A DNA stretch of 64,000 bases from Chitinophaga sp. CF418 (GTDB lineage Bacteria; Bacteroidota; Bacteroidia; Chitinophagales; Chitinophagaceae): contig NZ_FRCN01000021.1 of the NCBI RefSeq assembly GCF_900142925.1, forward strand, positions 1 through 64,000, given 5' to 3'. A program made the position numbers and the translations under genes. Under the pieces are notes generated by a model. The model saw only the letters and a list, made by a program, of their open reading frames with translations, searched no databases and had not been told where the DNA came from. How positions within the stretch are numbered: the first letter of the stretch is position 1; each line of letters starts with the position of its first letter. Of this stretch, positions 18,282 through 27,973 are shown piece by piece.

Positions 18282-19277
18282 ATGTATACCTCACCATCCG
18301 GCGTAAATAAGCTGCTGCTCCTTGAAAAACTAAACCCCAATTATGTTTCTTCCACAAGCATTCCGGAGGAATACCAGTCACTACTGATACCTGCTGCTGG
18401 TCACTGTTACCGGGAAGATGCAGAAGCTGATATCTTATCCCAGCATATTGACTTCGGTCCATTCTCACTATGGACACATGATATCTGGGCGAAGAAAGAC
18501 TTTGTGCTTTGTCCTTCCATACCTGAACACATGTGGTGTTTACATGGTTTATATGAAGATAGTCTTCACTTTGAAGATCCGGCTGCCCCCAGTTACCTGC
18601 TGGAAGAAAAAGAATTCAATCTCTTTAATCTACCTAAAGGTCTACACAGGATCCCCATTACCGAAGGAAAGAAAGTCCTCTCCTTCCATATCAATATCGA
18701 ACAGGACGTACTGAAAGACATGGTAGAAGAATTTCCCAGCCTGGAGATCCTGGCAAACAGGACACCGGCCGAAGCTGGCGCCATCAATACATATCCATAC
18801 CATAGCAACCTTGTATGTGACTTCCTGGTAGAGAAAATACTGTCCTGCCAATATGAACCTAAAAGGGCATACCCTTTTCTGTTCCGTGCCTGTATAGATC
18901 TGCTGAGAAACATTGCCGCCCAGGAAACCCTGGCTAGTCAGCCATTGATGTCAGAGAGTGTCCTGAATGCGGATAAGATCCACCGGCTGGCCAACTACCT
19001 GCGGGAACATCCCTTTATAAAACATACACTTGTTCAGCTAGGATATATATTCAAGGCTAGTGGCAAACAACTGGCGTTTGAGTTCAAACAACATTTTGCA
19101 CTCAGCATTCATGAATTTATGCATATGTGCAGGATGATGCACATATATGATGTGATGCAGAAAGCGAATACGCCTACGGAAAAAATAGCCGCCATCAGCG
19201 AGTATCCGAATGTAACAAATATGCTCATCCAGTTAAAGGACTACTACGCCTGCATGAGAAGCACTACTTATCAATGA
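18282..19277 (+). CDS. AraC-like regulator, module-associated family (copy 1)
   Basis: 331-residue protein, one of four paralogues here. The N-terminal 220 residues have no domain I can name but are strongly patterned across the family (NKLLLLEKLN, SQHIDFGPFSLWTHDI, LFNLPKGLHRIP, VLSFHINIE). The C-terminal 95 residues align with an AraC-type double helix-turn-helix: IHRLANYLREHPFIKHTLVQLG, FEFKQHFALSIHEFMHMCRM, then a weak second half (TPTEKIAAISEYPNVTNMLIQL). The usual glycine and aromatic anchors of the second half are poor. It ends the sigma operon, 38 nt after the second sigma gene, and overlaps the convergent thioredoxin-like gene by 14 nt. Confidence 0.7.
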   Translation: MYTSPSGVNKLLLLEKLNPNYVSSTSIPEEYQSLLIPAAGHCYREDAEADILSQHIDFGPFSLWTHDIWAKKDFVLCPSIPEHMWCLHGLYEDSLHFEDPAAPSYLLEEKEFNLFNLPKGLHRIPITEGKKVLSFHINIEQDVLKDMVEEFPSLEILANRTPAEAGAINTYPYHSNLVCDFLVEKILSCQYEPKRAYPFLFRACIDLLRNIAAQETLASQPLMSESVLNADKIHRLANYLREHPFIKHTLVQLGYIFKASGKQLAFEFKQHFALSIHEFMHMCRMMHIYDVMQKANTPTEKIAAISEYPNVTNMLIQLKDYYACMRSTTYQ

Positions 19278-19755
19278 TCGCCCGAACGGTGTCCAAAGGC
19301 AGTGAACCGTAATTCGCCCGTTTGATCTGTCTGTTCTTGTCATAGAACACCAGCAAGGGATATGCCTGCCCTCCATAATATCTGAAAAAAGTGTTATCAT
19401 AATCCAACCCCAGTTTCACGTTAGGAAATTTCTCTACATTATATTTTTCCTGGTAGCGCTTCACTTCATGAAAGCTTCCGGCACTAATGAAAACAATATT
19501 GATATCTTTCAACGTATCCATTCCAGCTACCATTTTTTGGGACATGGTATCGCATGGCTTACAGGCAGGACCATAAAAGTATAACAAAGTAGGATGCCCT
19601 TTAGCAAGACTGTCTGTACTGAACTTCGATACAGTATCTCCCTTCAGCAATACAATCGGTGGCAATGCTTTCGGATCTTTAGGCATATTGTCAATATGAG
19701 GAGCTTGGGTACAGCTGGCCAGACCCAGGGCAAACAAAAGGAGTAGCTGTTTCAT
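19264..19755 (-). CDS. Thioredoxin-like lipoprotein
   Basis: About 163 residues. Starting at the ATG at 19755 gives MKQLLLLFALGLASC, a lipoprotein signal with the lipobox LASC. The thioredoxin fold carries the redox pair in GPACKPCDT (CxxC) and a cis-proline-like AYPLLVFYD segment. It would work in the periplasm as a TlpA-like disulphide reductase or isomerase. The two Cys residues in the small secreted proteins at 6599 and 7346 make them possible clients, but that is speculation. The gene converges on the AraC-like gene with a 14-nt overlap. Confidence 0.82.
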   Translation of the reverse strand: MKQLLLLFALGLASCTQAPHIDNMPKDPKALPPIVLLKGDTVSKFSTDSLAKGHPTLLYFYGPACKPCDTMSQKMVAGMDTLKDINIVFISAGSFHEVKRYQEKYNVEKFPNVKLGLDYDNTFFRYYGGQAYPLLVFYDKNRQIKRANYGSLPLDTVRAIIDK

Positions 19756-19835
19756 ATCGTATAGATGGTTAACCAAAGTAATATAACTTGTTTAACCCGG
19801 ATAATAGTTAGGAGATAGCGTATTACTACCTGCTA

Positions 19836-20372
19836 TCATTCCAGCAAATGTGTCACGCCAAATATGAGGCCCGCCAGCAGCAAAATACAAACGATCGGCA
19901 CAACCACTTCATAAAGAAAAGCTTTCATCTGCTCTTCCCGCTGCTTTCTTACCTGCAGAAATAAACGATGTATACGCTGATCACGTGCCAGCCGGTCCTG
20001 TCTTTTCCTCCAGGTCTTCAGCGTGATCTGCACTAAGGGTTCATTATCAAAAATATCCTTATTGGGTGAAGTGCCGGCATATCTTTCCAACTCCCGGACC
20101 AGCTCCTCATTACTTAATTCATAGTATGTACCTGCCGGTGTCTCATGTCGAAGAATGAAATCATTGATGAGCAACAGCTGGATGGTAGCAGGGCTTAAAT
20201 ACTCCTTCATCGTGTCGTGGTCCACAGCAGTGCTCTGAGAGTCTGCAATCAATAGTTTCTCCAGTACATAACGTACTGACAACCGGTCCTGGTAAGAGGT
20301 TATTTTTTTAAGCAAATCCGTATAAAGACCGGCCTTTGCATTAGGGATGTTCAGCATATCTTTTGAATTCAT
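19836..20372 (-). CDS. Hypothetical protein with C-terminal membrane anchor
   Basis: 178 residues, function unknown. The last 25 residues are a membrane segment (VVVPIVCILLLAGLIFGVTHLLE) preceded by a strongly basic amphipathic region (RKRQDRLARDQRIHRLFLQVRKQREEQ). The middle (LSPATIQLLLINDFILRHE, YYELSNEELVRELERY) resembles a winged-helix segment like those found after the NTPase core in some STAND proteins, so this could be a detached piece of one. That likeness is weak. It is in the same direction as the thioredoxin-like gene, 80 nt upstream of it. Confidence 0.6.
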   Translation of the reverse strand: MNSKDMLNIPNAKAGLYTDLLKKITSYQDRLSVRYVLEKLLIADSQSTAVDHDTMKEYLSPATIQLLLINDFILRHETPAGTYYELSNEELVRELERYAGTSPNKDIFDNEPLVQITLKTWRKRQDRLARDQRIHRLFLQVRKQREEQMKAFLYEVVVPIVCILLLAGLIFGVTHLLE

Positions 20373-20554
20373 TATCCCTGTCGGATAAATAACTATTTGG
20401 TACTCATCACCAACTCATTGTTTAACAGATTTTAACGCAGCCATCATAAAAACTCCCATGCTACGCAGCAACACAAATTCTCCCTATCTCCTAACTATTC
20501 CTCCCTGTATACCGCATAACTTTAAAAAACCCGTTAACCACAATCAAGCTCCCC

Positions 20555-22027
20555 ATGAGTAACCCGAGCCTCAAAGAATATATTTTCAAAGACCCCAATA
20601 ACCGCCCTTACGTCTGGACAGCCATTATCGGCATCATTCTCCAGTTAATGTTCTTCAAATACCTCTATCCCTTTGCCAGTTACATTAACGGAGATTCCTA
20701 TGCCTACATGGAAACAGCGCACCAGAACCTGGCTATCAATACCTACCCGGTGGGCTACTCTATGTTCATACGCCTGTTCAGCGTATTTACACATTCAGAT
20801 ACTGCCCTGGTGGTATTCCAATATCTAATGCTGCAGGCCAGCCTGCTGTCACTGGTATTTACACTATTTTATTTCTATAATCCACACCGCTATACCAGGA
20901 TCGGATTGTTCGGTTTTATGCTGTTTAATCCCGTATTCCTGTACCTGGCGAACTATGTATCCAGCGATACACTGTTCCTATCATTAAGCATCACCTGGTT
21001 CACTATATTGCTATGGATCATTTACCGCCCTTCCCGCAAGCTGATGATCTATCATGCGCTGGTATTGTTCCTGGCATTCACAGTGAGATATAATGCGCTT
21101 TATTATCCATTGATTGCAGGTATCGCGTTTTTACTCTCTAAACAAAGCATCCTGCAAAAAGTATTGGGATTAGCCATCTGTATAATATTATTAGGAAGCT
21201 TTATTGAATACAACAAGAGTAAATACTACGAGATAAGCAAGAAGCGCATCTTCACACCATTTACCGGCTGGCAGATGGCGAACAACGCCATGTACGCATA
21301 TAAATTCGTTCCTAAAGATCAACGGAAGCCTGTACCCAAGAAGTACCAGGTACTGGATAAAATGATACGGGAGTATTTTGACAGTACGTTCAATAATCCG
21401 AAATACCCGTTTGAAATGATGATGGCCAGTACCGTCTACATGTGGACACCCGGCCTGCCCCTGCGTAAATATATGCACGATCAGTTCAAGAAAGACTCCA
21501 CGGCTCCCGAACTCAAACGCTGGGCCAGCGTATCTCCTTTGTACGAAGAATACGGCAAATATATCATCAAACAATATCCCATGACATTCGCCAGGTACTA
21601 TCTCCTGCCGAATGCCCTGAAGTACTACGCCCCTCCCATCGAGTTCCTGGAATATTACAGTACCGGCGTAGACAGTGTACATCCCATTGCCCAGATGTGG
21701 TTCGAATATAAAAGCAATAAGATCACCACGAAGTTCAAAGACTTCAAAGTAGATATATTAAACTTCTATCCCATCCTGGTGGGTACGATGAACGTGATCT
21801 TTTTCCTGGGAATGATCGGGTTTGTTTTACTACAGGGTTACAAACAGCAGCCGCTGATGGGTAAAGGGTTATTGCTCGTGGTCTGCCTCTGGCTAACAAA
21901 CTTCGGGTTCAGTATATTTGCCTCACCCATTGCGTTACGGTTTCAGCTATTCCCTATACTGGTCATGACTTCTTTTGCTTTCCTGTTCATGGAATACCTC
22001 ATAAAAGAAGCGACCAAAAAAGAATGA
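20555..22027 (+). CDS. GT-C-like polytopic membrane protein (copy 1)
   Basis: 490 residues with about ten membrane segments. The first external loop has GDSYAYMETAH; an acidic residue here is typical of GT-C glycosyltransferases that use lipid-linked sugars (PMT/ArnT-like). The large loop near 225-390 contains the FTGWQMANNAMYAY and YGKYIIKQYP motifs, also found in the paralogue at 40310 (FSGWQMANNAVHAY, YGKYLISQYP). Both copies sit beside a small secreted protein and SusCD genes, so each module type seems to bring its own enzyme. Role as a transferase is inferred. Its stop abuts the convergent small-protein gene with no gap. Confidence 0.7.
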   Translation: MSNPSLKEYIFKDPNNRPYVWTAIIGIILQLMFFKYLYPFASYINGDSYAYMETAHQNLAINTYPVGYSMFIRLFSVFTHSDTALVVFQYLMLQASLLSLVFTLFYFYNPHRYTRIGLFGFMLFNPVFLYLANYVSSDTLFLSLSITWFTILLWIIYRPSRKLMIYHALVLFLAFTVRYNALYYPLIAGIAFLLSKQSILQKVLGLAICIILLGSFIEYNKSKYYEISKKRIFTPFTGWQMANNAMYAYKFVPKDQRKPVPKKYQVLDKMIREYFDSTFNNPKYPFEMMMASTVYMWTPGLPLRKYMHDQFKKDSTAPELKRWASVSPLYEEYGKYIIKQYPMTFARYYLLPNALKYYAPPIEFLEYYSTGVDSVHPIAQMWFEYKSNKITTKFKDFKVDILNFYPILVGTMNVIFFLGMIGFVLLQGYKQQPLMGKGLLLVVCLWLTNFGFSIFASPIALRFQLFPILVMTSFAFLFMEYLIKEATKKE

Positions 22028-22366
22028 TCACTGACCTTCATCGTCATATACCAGGGTGCTCGTCCAGGGTAAGCCTAAAGCGGCATCATAGGTATAAGGA
22101 ACGCCACCTATGGTTACCCAGGTCAGGGTCACACTGGTGTACAGCGGCCTGCCTGCATTCACCGTAGGTTGTGTAGGACTGGTCGGAAAGTTACGGTATG
22201 GAGACATGTCGGCCAGCGTGATCCAGCGGCTTATTCCATTAATTGTTACCCGCGTGCTTACCGTCATGTATAAATTATTAAATCCCCGCAGGGATTTGGA
22301 TGCAGTGATCCCTGCCGTTACTGCCGACAGTACAATGATAAACAGTATTGTCCTTGCCAGTTTCAT
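22028..22366 (-). CDS. Small secreted protein (module 2)
   Basis: About 112 residues from the ATG at 22366, which gives the signal peptide MKLARTILFIIVLSAVTAG; the longer frame to 22408 adds 14 residues that spoil it. The mature part is rich in Thr, Tyr and Trp (NNLYMTVSTRVTINGISRWITL) and ends VYDDEGQ, almost the same as the module 3 protein (VYDDNGQ). It is distantly related to the pair at 6599/7346 through the signal region. It is the last gene of the module 2 SusCD operon, 82 nt after susD. Function unknown. Confidence 0.72.
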   Translation of the reverse strand: MKLARTILFIIVLSAVTAGITASKSLRGFNNLYMTVSTRVTINGISRWITLADMSPYRNFPTSPTQPTVNAGRPLYTSVTLTWVTIGGVPYTYDAALGLPWTSTLVYDDEGQ

Positions 22367-22448
22367 AGTTATAAAGTTTTTGTCTAAAGTTATAGCTAGA
22401 ATAGACAAGCGTGCATACTACACTCCGCCAGAACTTTAGAGACAAGTC

Positions 22449-23840
22449 CTAATATCCTTCATTCTGTTTCAATTTGGGATTCAACATAATGTCGCCATGA
22501 GGAATGGGGAACAATTGTTTATAGTCCATCCAGGCGATGCCTTTTTCAGTTGCTGTTGCATACATCACTTCTCTTGCGCTGTCATACCGTTTCAGATCCA
22601 GCCAGCGATGTCCCCATTCTGTAAAAAGCTCTACCCTCCTTTCCTGTTCAATCGCTTTTAACAAGGCAGTACGGTTCATTGCTACTGTATAACCTATTCC
22701 TGCCCTTCGCCGTAATTTATCCAGGTCAGACCTGGCTCCCGAAAAATCATTTATGTACACCTTGGCCTCCGCTCTGATCAGGAAGACTTCTGCCAATCGC
22801 AATACAGCCAGGTAAGGCGTAGGCGATTTTCCACCTTCCGCTAACCTGTATTTATGTGGATAATAATAGGTATTGCCACTTGTCGTATCTTCTCCTATCC
22901 ATGTTGTAAGACGCTGGTCGCCCCGCTCAAAAGCCTTCAGCAGCCGCTTATTCACATACAAGGGCTGTTCTTCCCTATCAGGCCCCTGCTGCAATACCAG
23001 CAACGCTGCATCTTCATTTACACCGGTAGCATTGGTATTCTCCAAAGCCCAGATGAATTCTCTGCTATATTGCCCAAAGGCCTCCGGCAATGCAGGAATA
23101 GCATACAACCCATTACGTGTTATTACATCTGTCGCCTCCTGTTCTGCTGCTACCCAATTTTTCATATACAAGTGCACCCGGGCCAGCAAAGCAACAGCAG
23201 CCCATTTATTAGGCCGCAACCGCTCAGGAACTATCGTCTGTACATCCCCACCCAGATATTCTTCTCTTAACAGGGATACGGCTTTCTTCAGATCATCCTC
23301 AATCTGGTTATATACCTTTTCAACACTGCTGCGGCCTGCGGTGGTATTGGTATTCAGATCTGTGGTAGTGAGCAGTGGTACATCGCCAAAGAAATTGACA
23401 AGATAGAAATAACAAAAAGCCCGGATGAATTTCGCTTCCCCGGTGAGTTGTTGTTTCACGGCGGGCGTTAAAGCCTTTGATCCCTCAAGTCCTTTGAGCA
23501 ACATGTTACATTGCTGTATGCAATTATAGAGTGGCGCCCAGAATGGGCTATCATCGGCAGTTAATGTATTCTCATAACAACGCTGAAACTCGCTGTTCCC
23601 TTCCATTAAGCCCAGTTCATCACAGTACAATCCACAGAAAACAGAGATCCCTTTGCCGCCTGTCGACAAGCCACTACTATTAATAATAGAATAGATACCC
23701 GCCATAACTGCAATTGCGCCGCTATCTGAACTATACACCTCTTCAGGCGCCATTTTATCAGAGGGCTCCCCTATATCAATTATTTTCCTGCATGACAGGC
23801 AAGTGTAAGATAGCAGGCAGCATAAAAACAATACTCGCAT
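22449..23840 (-). CDS. SusD/RagB-family lipoprotein (module 2)
   Basis: 463-residue SusD-type lipoprotein. The signal MRVLFLCCLLSYTCLSC ends in lipobox CLSC. Family blocks match the other two copies: GEAKFIRAFCYFYLVNFFGDVP, RPNKWAAVALLARVHLYMKNW, LRLAEVFLIRAEAKVYIND, ERRVELFTEWGHRWLDLKRYD, and terminal NPKLKQNEGY. It follows its SusC by 9 nt, so the two are cotranslated and should assemble together. No peptidase gene is attached to this module, unlike modules 1 and 3. Confidence 0.93.
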   Translation of the reverse strand: MRVLFLCCLLSYTCLSCRKIIDIGEPSDKMAPEEVYSSDSGAIAVMAGIYSIINSSGLSTGGKGISVFCGLYCDELGLMEGNSEFQRCYENTLTADDSPFWAPLYNCIQQCNMLLKGLEGSKALTPAVKQQLTGEAKFIRAFCYFYLVNFFGDVPLLTTTDLNTNTTAGRSSVEKVYNQIEDDLKKAVSLLREEYLGGDVQTIVPERLRPNKWAAVALLARVHLYMKNWVAAEQEATDVITRNGLYAIPALPEAFGQYSREFIWALENTNATGVNEDAALLVLQQGPDREEQPLYVNKRLLKAFERGDQRLTTWIGEDTTSGNTYYYPHKYRLAEGGKSPTPYLAVLRLAEVFLIRAEAKVYINDFSGARSDLDKLRRRAGIGYTVAMNRTALLKAIEQERRVELFTEWGHRWLDLKRYDSAREVMYATATEKGIAWMDYKQLFPIPHGDIMLNPKLKQNEGY

Positions 23841-23849
23841 ATGATGTCA

Positions 23850-26800
23850 TTAAAAATGATATTGTAACCCGATTTTGACAGTGCGTAAAAATGGTAAAGC
23901 CGTCCTGCTAAGGGTTTCGGGGTCCAATGATTGATAATTGGTAAATGTGAACAGATTGCTGACGTTGCAATAAACCCTGTATTTCCTGAACTGCCGGGCA
24001 ACAGTAATATTATTCATCCGTATGTACCAGACATCCGTAAAGACAGCTGTACTGTTCAGGTACTTTTTATAATCCGCTTCAGCCGACGATGCCTGAGTAG
24101 CCCTTTGTACCAGTGCATTATCACCTATCGTTCTCCAGCGATCGGCAACATAAACATGCTGATTCCACATCGTACCAACCATATGCTGTTTGTCAATAAT
24201 GGCATTCTCCCCCATACGCTTCATATATTGCCCGGAAAAGGCCAGCTCAAAACCATAGCATGTACATGTCAATCCAAAGCCACCATAGAACTGAGGAGAA
24301 GTGTTGATGGCCACTGTCCTGTCATTTTCATTCAGGGCCGCGGCGTTCACTGTCTCTCCTTCCCTGTTCCTGTAGATATACTTCCCTGTCTTGGGATCAA
24401 CACCGAGGAAATCATAGTAAAACAACTCTCTTAAAGGGCGTTTTAACTGTGTCTGACCTGAAGGCGCAGCTGTCAGACCTGGGAAAGAAAGCAGCATATT
24501 AGTACCTCTTGCCGCATTAAAACGTATTGCCATGTTCCAGTGCTTACGCTGTACAAGCTTTGCATTCAGTGTTAGTTCTACGCCGTTGTTCTGTATAGTC
24601 ACAGGCATATTCCGCTGCATGGTCCCGCCACCAGCCATTTCAGGTAATGGATATTCCACCAGCTGATGTTTTGACCGGTTACGATAGTATGCTGCCTCAA
24701 TCTCCCATCTGTTATCGAAGAAACCAAGATTAACAGTAACATCCTTCTTGTAGGTCATTCCACCCGTTAAAGCACTATTCTGCTGCTTGGCCGCCATTAG
24801 TCCGTCTACAGACTGATAACTACCTGCCGGCTGATAGCTTCCCGCATACTGATAATCTGCTATCTGATCATTCCCTGTAGCGGACCAGCCCAGCTGCACT
24901 TTTCCATAACTGAGGCCTGGCAGCGCATGCCGTACAAACGCCTCTCTTCCAAACTCCCAGCCTATTGCGCCACCACCGAACCAATTCACCTGTTCATCTT
25001 TCCCGAAGCGGCTACTGCCATCTCTGCGTAAGATGAGCTCCAGTGTATATTTCTCTTTCCAATCATAGTTTATGTGACTATATACTCCGGCATATTTGTA
25101 ACGGCTGGAGAACGGAATACGCTTTACTGTCTGTATTGTCTCATAATGCAGAATGTCCTGATCCCGTAGGAATCCGGCAGCATCAATCGTTGTATTGTTT
25201 GAATAGATACTGTTGTAAGCCCCACCCAGTTTCAGCACTATCCGATGCGAATCACAGCGCAGCTTAAATTGTACAGAAGGCTCAAAAGCAAACGTGTGGG
25301 AGAGGTAATTGTTTTCAGTCGAAGAAGCAGTTAAATTACCTCCTTCCTCTCCCCTCTTTGCAATGGTCGTGATGGAGGTAGTGTGTCCTCCCATATGATG
25401 ATATCCTGCCATTAGCATAAAACTCAACCAGGACCTGACATGGTAAGCGATATTGGTAGTAGCCAGTATATTGGATATGCGGCCATAAAAATCCGGCATG
25501 GAAGTAATTGAATTATTCAATGCATAGTTGACCTTTCCGTTCTTAAACAATGGAGGCGCATTGGGAGGTAGCGCAATACCTGCAGTATAGTCTGCACCAG
25601 GCAGGCTCGTTTCATTAATATTTGCCAGTACTGTTGATGAGATAAGAAGGCGGTTATCCATCAGTTTCATATTAGCGCTGCCATGCAGGCCATACTTATG
25701 ATCTCCGTAATTATTGCCTTCCCGCATAAATGGAGTAGAATTCTCCCCATAGCTTCCACTTATCCGGTACTGGACTGCTTCCTTCTCTCCGTAAACTGTA
25801 ACGATAGCATCCCTGTAATGAGCGGTATTACCTATTAACACCTTCTGCCAGTCAGTATATCCGCGAGGATCCCAGCTAAGCATATCCTGTGCTTTCCCAT
25901 TGGTTGGCCGCAACCCGTCATTGTTCCATGCATCCCAACGCAGTTGAAGGTATTCGGTCGTTTTTAACAACTGCTCCCGGCGTGGCACCTTGCCCCAACT
26001 ATAGGAAACATCAGCCATAACATGTGTTTTGTCAGTATGAGCGGCTCTCTTAGTGTAGATCAATACTACGCCATTAGCACCCCGGGCGCCGTATAACGCA
26101 GTCGCAACTGCACTTTTCAATACGATGATAGTATCTATATCTGCGGTTGAAAGATATGACAGTGTAGAACTGGATTGGCTCATAGTGCCTTCTCCCCCTT
26201 TGAATTCCGGAGCTAGTATCACGTCATCAACAAGATATAAGGCCTGGCTGTTTCTGTCCAAACTGGTAAGGCCTCTTATTTCTGTATTTCTGCTGGACGC
26301 AGATCTTCCGTTGGTACGCTGTAACAGGACTCCCGGAATCTTCCCGCTAAGGTCATCTGCTATATTGGTCTGCGCGCTCATTGTAATAGCCCTCATCTCC
26401 GGGAAATGGTATTCACTGTCCCTCTGACGGGGCTTCTTTGGCTTTTCTCGCTTCTTTGCCTCCTCTGGCATCTTTGTTTTTTTGCCTTTTGCCTCGTATG
26501 GCCCTATGTTATTGGTCTGTTCTTCCAGTCTAATATTTAATATAGTATCCCTCGGCACCGTGGCATCATAAGTAGCTAGACCTACACAGCTCACACTGAT
26601 GGCTGTCCCCACCTTTACATTGTACAACCAGAAATTTCCATAAGCATCTGTCGTCTTCCCACTTTTGGCATTATTCAGCCTTACAGACGCCTTATCTATG
26701 GGATGTCCGTTTTTATCAGTAACCACCCCATGGAACATCTTGATGGTATCTGCCATTTCTGGGCCTGACGCTGCTGACTTTATGCGAAAGCCAATGTGTG

Positions 26801-27107
26801 AACCACTGATCGTGCATTCGATAGGCTTATCCTTGAATAGCATTACCAGGAACTTGCTCAACTGTACTTTCCTGCATTTTACATGTACGGTATCCCTCAG
26901 GTCGACGCTATTGTTGATCTCAAGAACATATCCTTTTTTCCTGAGGACTTCAAACACGTCTTTCAGCACCATACTTTTCCGTGAGATTGTCACAAGAGAA
27001 TCCAGCTCCTGTACCTGGGCACTGGATGTACCTACCGCACAGCAACAAATCAACATTACGACAATGCCTCCAACAAGCTGGCAGCAGGTATTGGTAGATT
27101 TGGTCAT
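23850..27107 (-). CDS. SusC-like transporter with STN domain and Lys/Pro linker (module 2)
   Basis: 1085 residues. Signal peptide about 1-30, STN about 38-108 (MVLKDVFEVLRKKGYVLEI), CarboxypepD-reg-like about 124-195 (FHGVVTDKNGHPIDKASV), then a lysine/proline/glutamate-rich linker about 206-230 (KGKKTKMPEEAKKREKPKKP) where the other copies have a TonB-box-like ETIIGYG segment. The plug (LSGKIPGVLLQRTNGR, LYGARGANGVVLIY) and barrel follow. The missing box raises the question how it contacts TonB. It is more diverged than the other two copies, in line with its more diverged sigma factor. Confidence 0.9.
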   Translation of the reverse strand: MTKSTNTCCQLVGGIVVMLICCCAVGTSSAQVQELDSLVTISRKSMVLKDVFEVLRKKGYVLEINNSVDLRDTVHVKCRKVQLSKFLVMLFKDKPIECTISGSHIGFRIKSAASGPEMADTIKMFHGVVTDKNGHPIDKASVRLNNAKSGKTTDAYGNFWLYNVKVGTAISVSCVGLATYDATVPRDTILNIRLEEQTNNIGPYEAKGKKTKMPEEAKKREKPKKPRQRDSEYHFPEMRAITMSAQTNIADDLSGKIPGVLLQRTNGRSASSRNTEIRGLTSLDRNSQALYLVDDVILAPEFKGGEGTMSQSSSTLSYLSTADIDTIIVLKSAVATALYGARGANGVVLIYTKRAAHTDKTHVMADVSYSWGKVPRREQLLKTTEYLQLRWDAWNNDGLRPTNGKAQDMLSWDPRGYTDWQKVLIGNTAHYRDAIVTVYGEKEAVQYRISGSYGENSTPFMREGNNYGDHKYGLHGSANMKLMDNRLLISSTVLANINETSLPGADYTAGIALPPNAPPLFKNGKVNYALNNSITSMPDFYGRISNILATTNIAYHVRSWLSFMLMAGYHHMGGHTTSITTIAKRGEEGGNLTASSTENNYLSHTFAFEPSVQFKLRCDSHRIVLKLGGAYNSIYSNNTTIDAAGFLRDQDILHYETIQTVKRIPFSSRYKYAGVYSHINYDWKEKYTLELILRRDGSSRFGKDEQVNWFGGGAIGWEFGREAFVRHALPGLSYGKVQLGWSATGNDQIADYQYAGSYQPAGSYQSVDGLMAAKQQNSALTGGMTYKKDVTVNLGFFDNRWEIEAAYYRNRSKHQLVEYPLPEMAGGGTMQRNMPVTIQNNGVELTLNAKLVQRKHWNMAIRFNAARGTNMLLSFPGLTAAPSGQTQLKRPLRELFYYDFLGVDPKTGKYIYRNREGETVNAAALNENDRTVAINTSPQFYGGFGLTCTCYGFELAFSGQYMKRMGENAIIDKQHMVGTMWNQHVYVADRWRTIGDNALVQRATQASSAEADYKKYLNSTAVFTDVWYIRMNNITVARQFRKYRVYCNVSNLFTFTNYQSLDPETLSRTALPFLRTVKIGLQYHF

Positions 27108-27281
27108 TCTCTAAATTTTGTTTGTTAAATAAAATACCGACCAAAAGGATCGACATAGGAGTAAGTACAGGTATTTAAATACCCGCATTGCTTCAGCGCA
27201 TGAATATGAAATTATCCTCGCCGTTTTATACTAGTATCATAAACTTCCTTATTCTTCGTGCCTGTTTAGCTATTTTTTTTA

Positions 27282-27326
27282 TTAACTACTTATTAACCTA
27301 CCCGTGAAAAATCATTCAATAATTTG
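27282..27326 (+). promoter_or_regulatory. TTAAC-N6-TTAAC promoter, site 2
   Basis: TTAAC at 27282 and 27293, then 21 nt to ATAATTTG (27319-27326), a slightly imperfect -7 element whose TTTG sits exactly where the other four sites have theirs. It lies 39 nt upstream of the module 2 sigma gene. Confidence 0.65.
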
Positions 27327-27365
27327 CCGATCAACCAACCATGTTTAATTTTAAATTGATACAAG

Positions 27366-27929
27366 ATGAATCTAAACGAGAATGCAATAACCGATCTGCA
27401 GCTAGTCGAGCAGATAAGAAACGGGGACATGCAGGCCCTTGCCCTATTGTACACACGTCACTACACGCCGCTGCTGCTGATTGCCCGTACCAAATCGCCA
27501 CACAGAGATGCAGCAGATGAAGCAGTTACCGATGTCTTCCTCTCACTCTTAAACAGAGAGAATGAACTGACCATTACAACAAGTGTAAAAGCATATCTGG
27601 ACCAGTCAGTTCGCTACCGCTGCATGACCATGTATTCGATAGCAACAAGGAAAGATGAACTTCGCAAAAAGTACGGGATGCATTTAGCAGATGAGGAACC
27701 TGCTACCAATCGCATGGAAATGGCTGAATTGCGGACTGCATTATACGCTGCACTACGTTTACTGCCCGATCAGTTGAAAAGGGCTATAGAACTTTCTTAT
27801 TTTGAAGAAAAAGAGAAAGAGGATGTTGCTACAGCGCTGGGAGTATCTCCTGCGACGGTAACAAAATACATCCTGGAAGCGCGCAAACGCCTTCGCAAAT
27901 GTCATTCTCTTAAAACATTTCTGTCATAG
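27366..27929 (+). CDS. ECF RNA polymerase sigma factor (module 2)
   Basis: 187-residue sigma factor, more diverged than those of modules 1 and 3. Region 2 (QIRNGDMQALALLYTRHYTPLLLIA, DAADEAVTDVFLSLLNRENE) and region 4 (LSYFEEKEKEDVATALGVSPATVTKYI) are both present. The FecR gene follows after 44 nt, and the transporter is transcribed divergently across a 258-nt gap. Same role expected as in module 1: transcription of the susCD and small secreted-protein genes when the receptor is occupied. Confidence 0.9.
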   Translation: MNLNENAITDLQLVEQIRNGDMQALALLYTRHYTPLLLIARTKSPHRDAADEAVTDVFLSLLNRENELTITTSVKAYLDQSVRYRCMTMYSIATRKDELRKKYGMHLADEEPATNRMEMAELRTALYAALRLLPDQLKRAIELSYFEEKEKEDVATALGVSPATVTKYILEARKRLRKCHSLKTFLS

Positions 27930-27973
27930 TATTGATCTGATAAGGAAGCTTTACATTCTAATATACATAACCA

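Noticed and set aside
20422..20436. Another TTAAC pair
   Set aside because: The repeats are 10 bp apart, not 11, and there is no -7 box 21 nt downstream.
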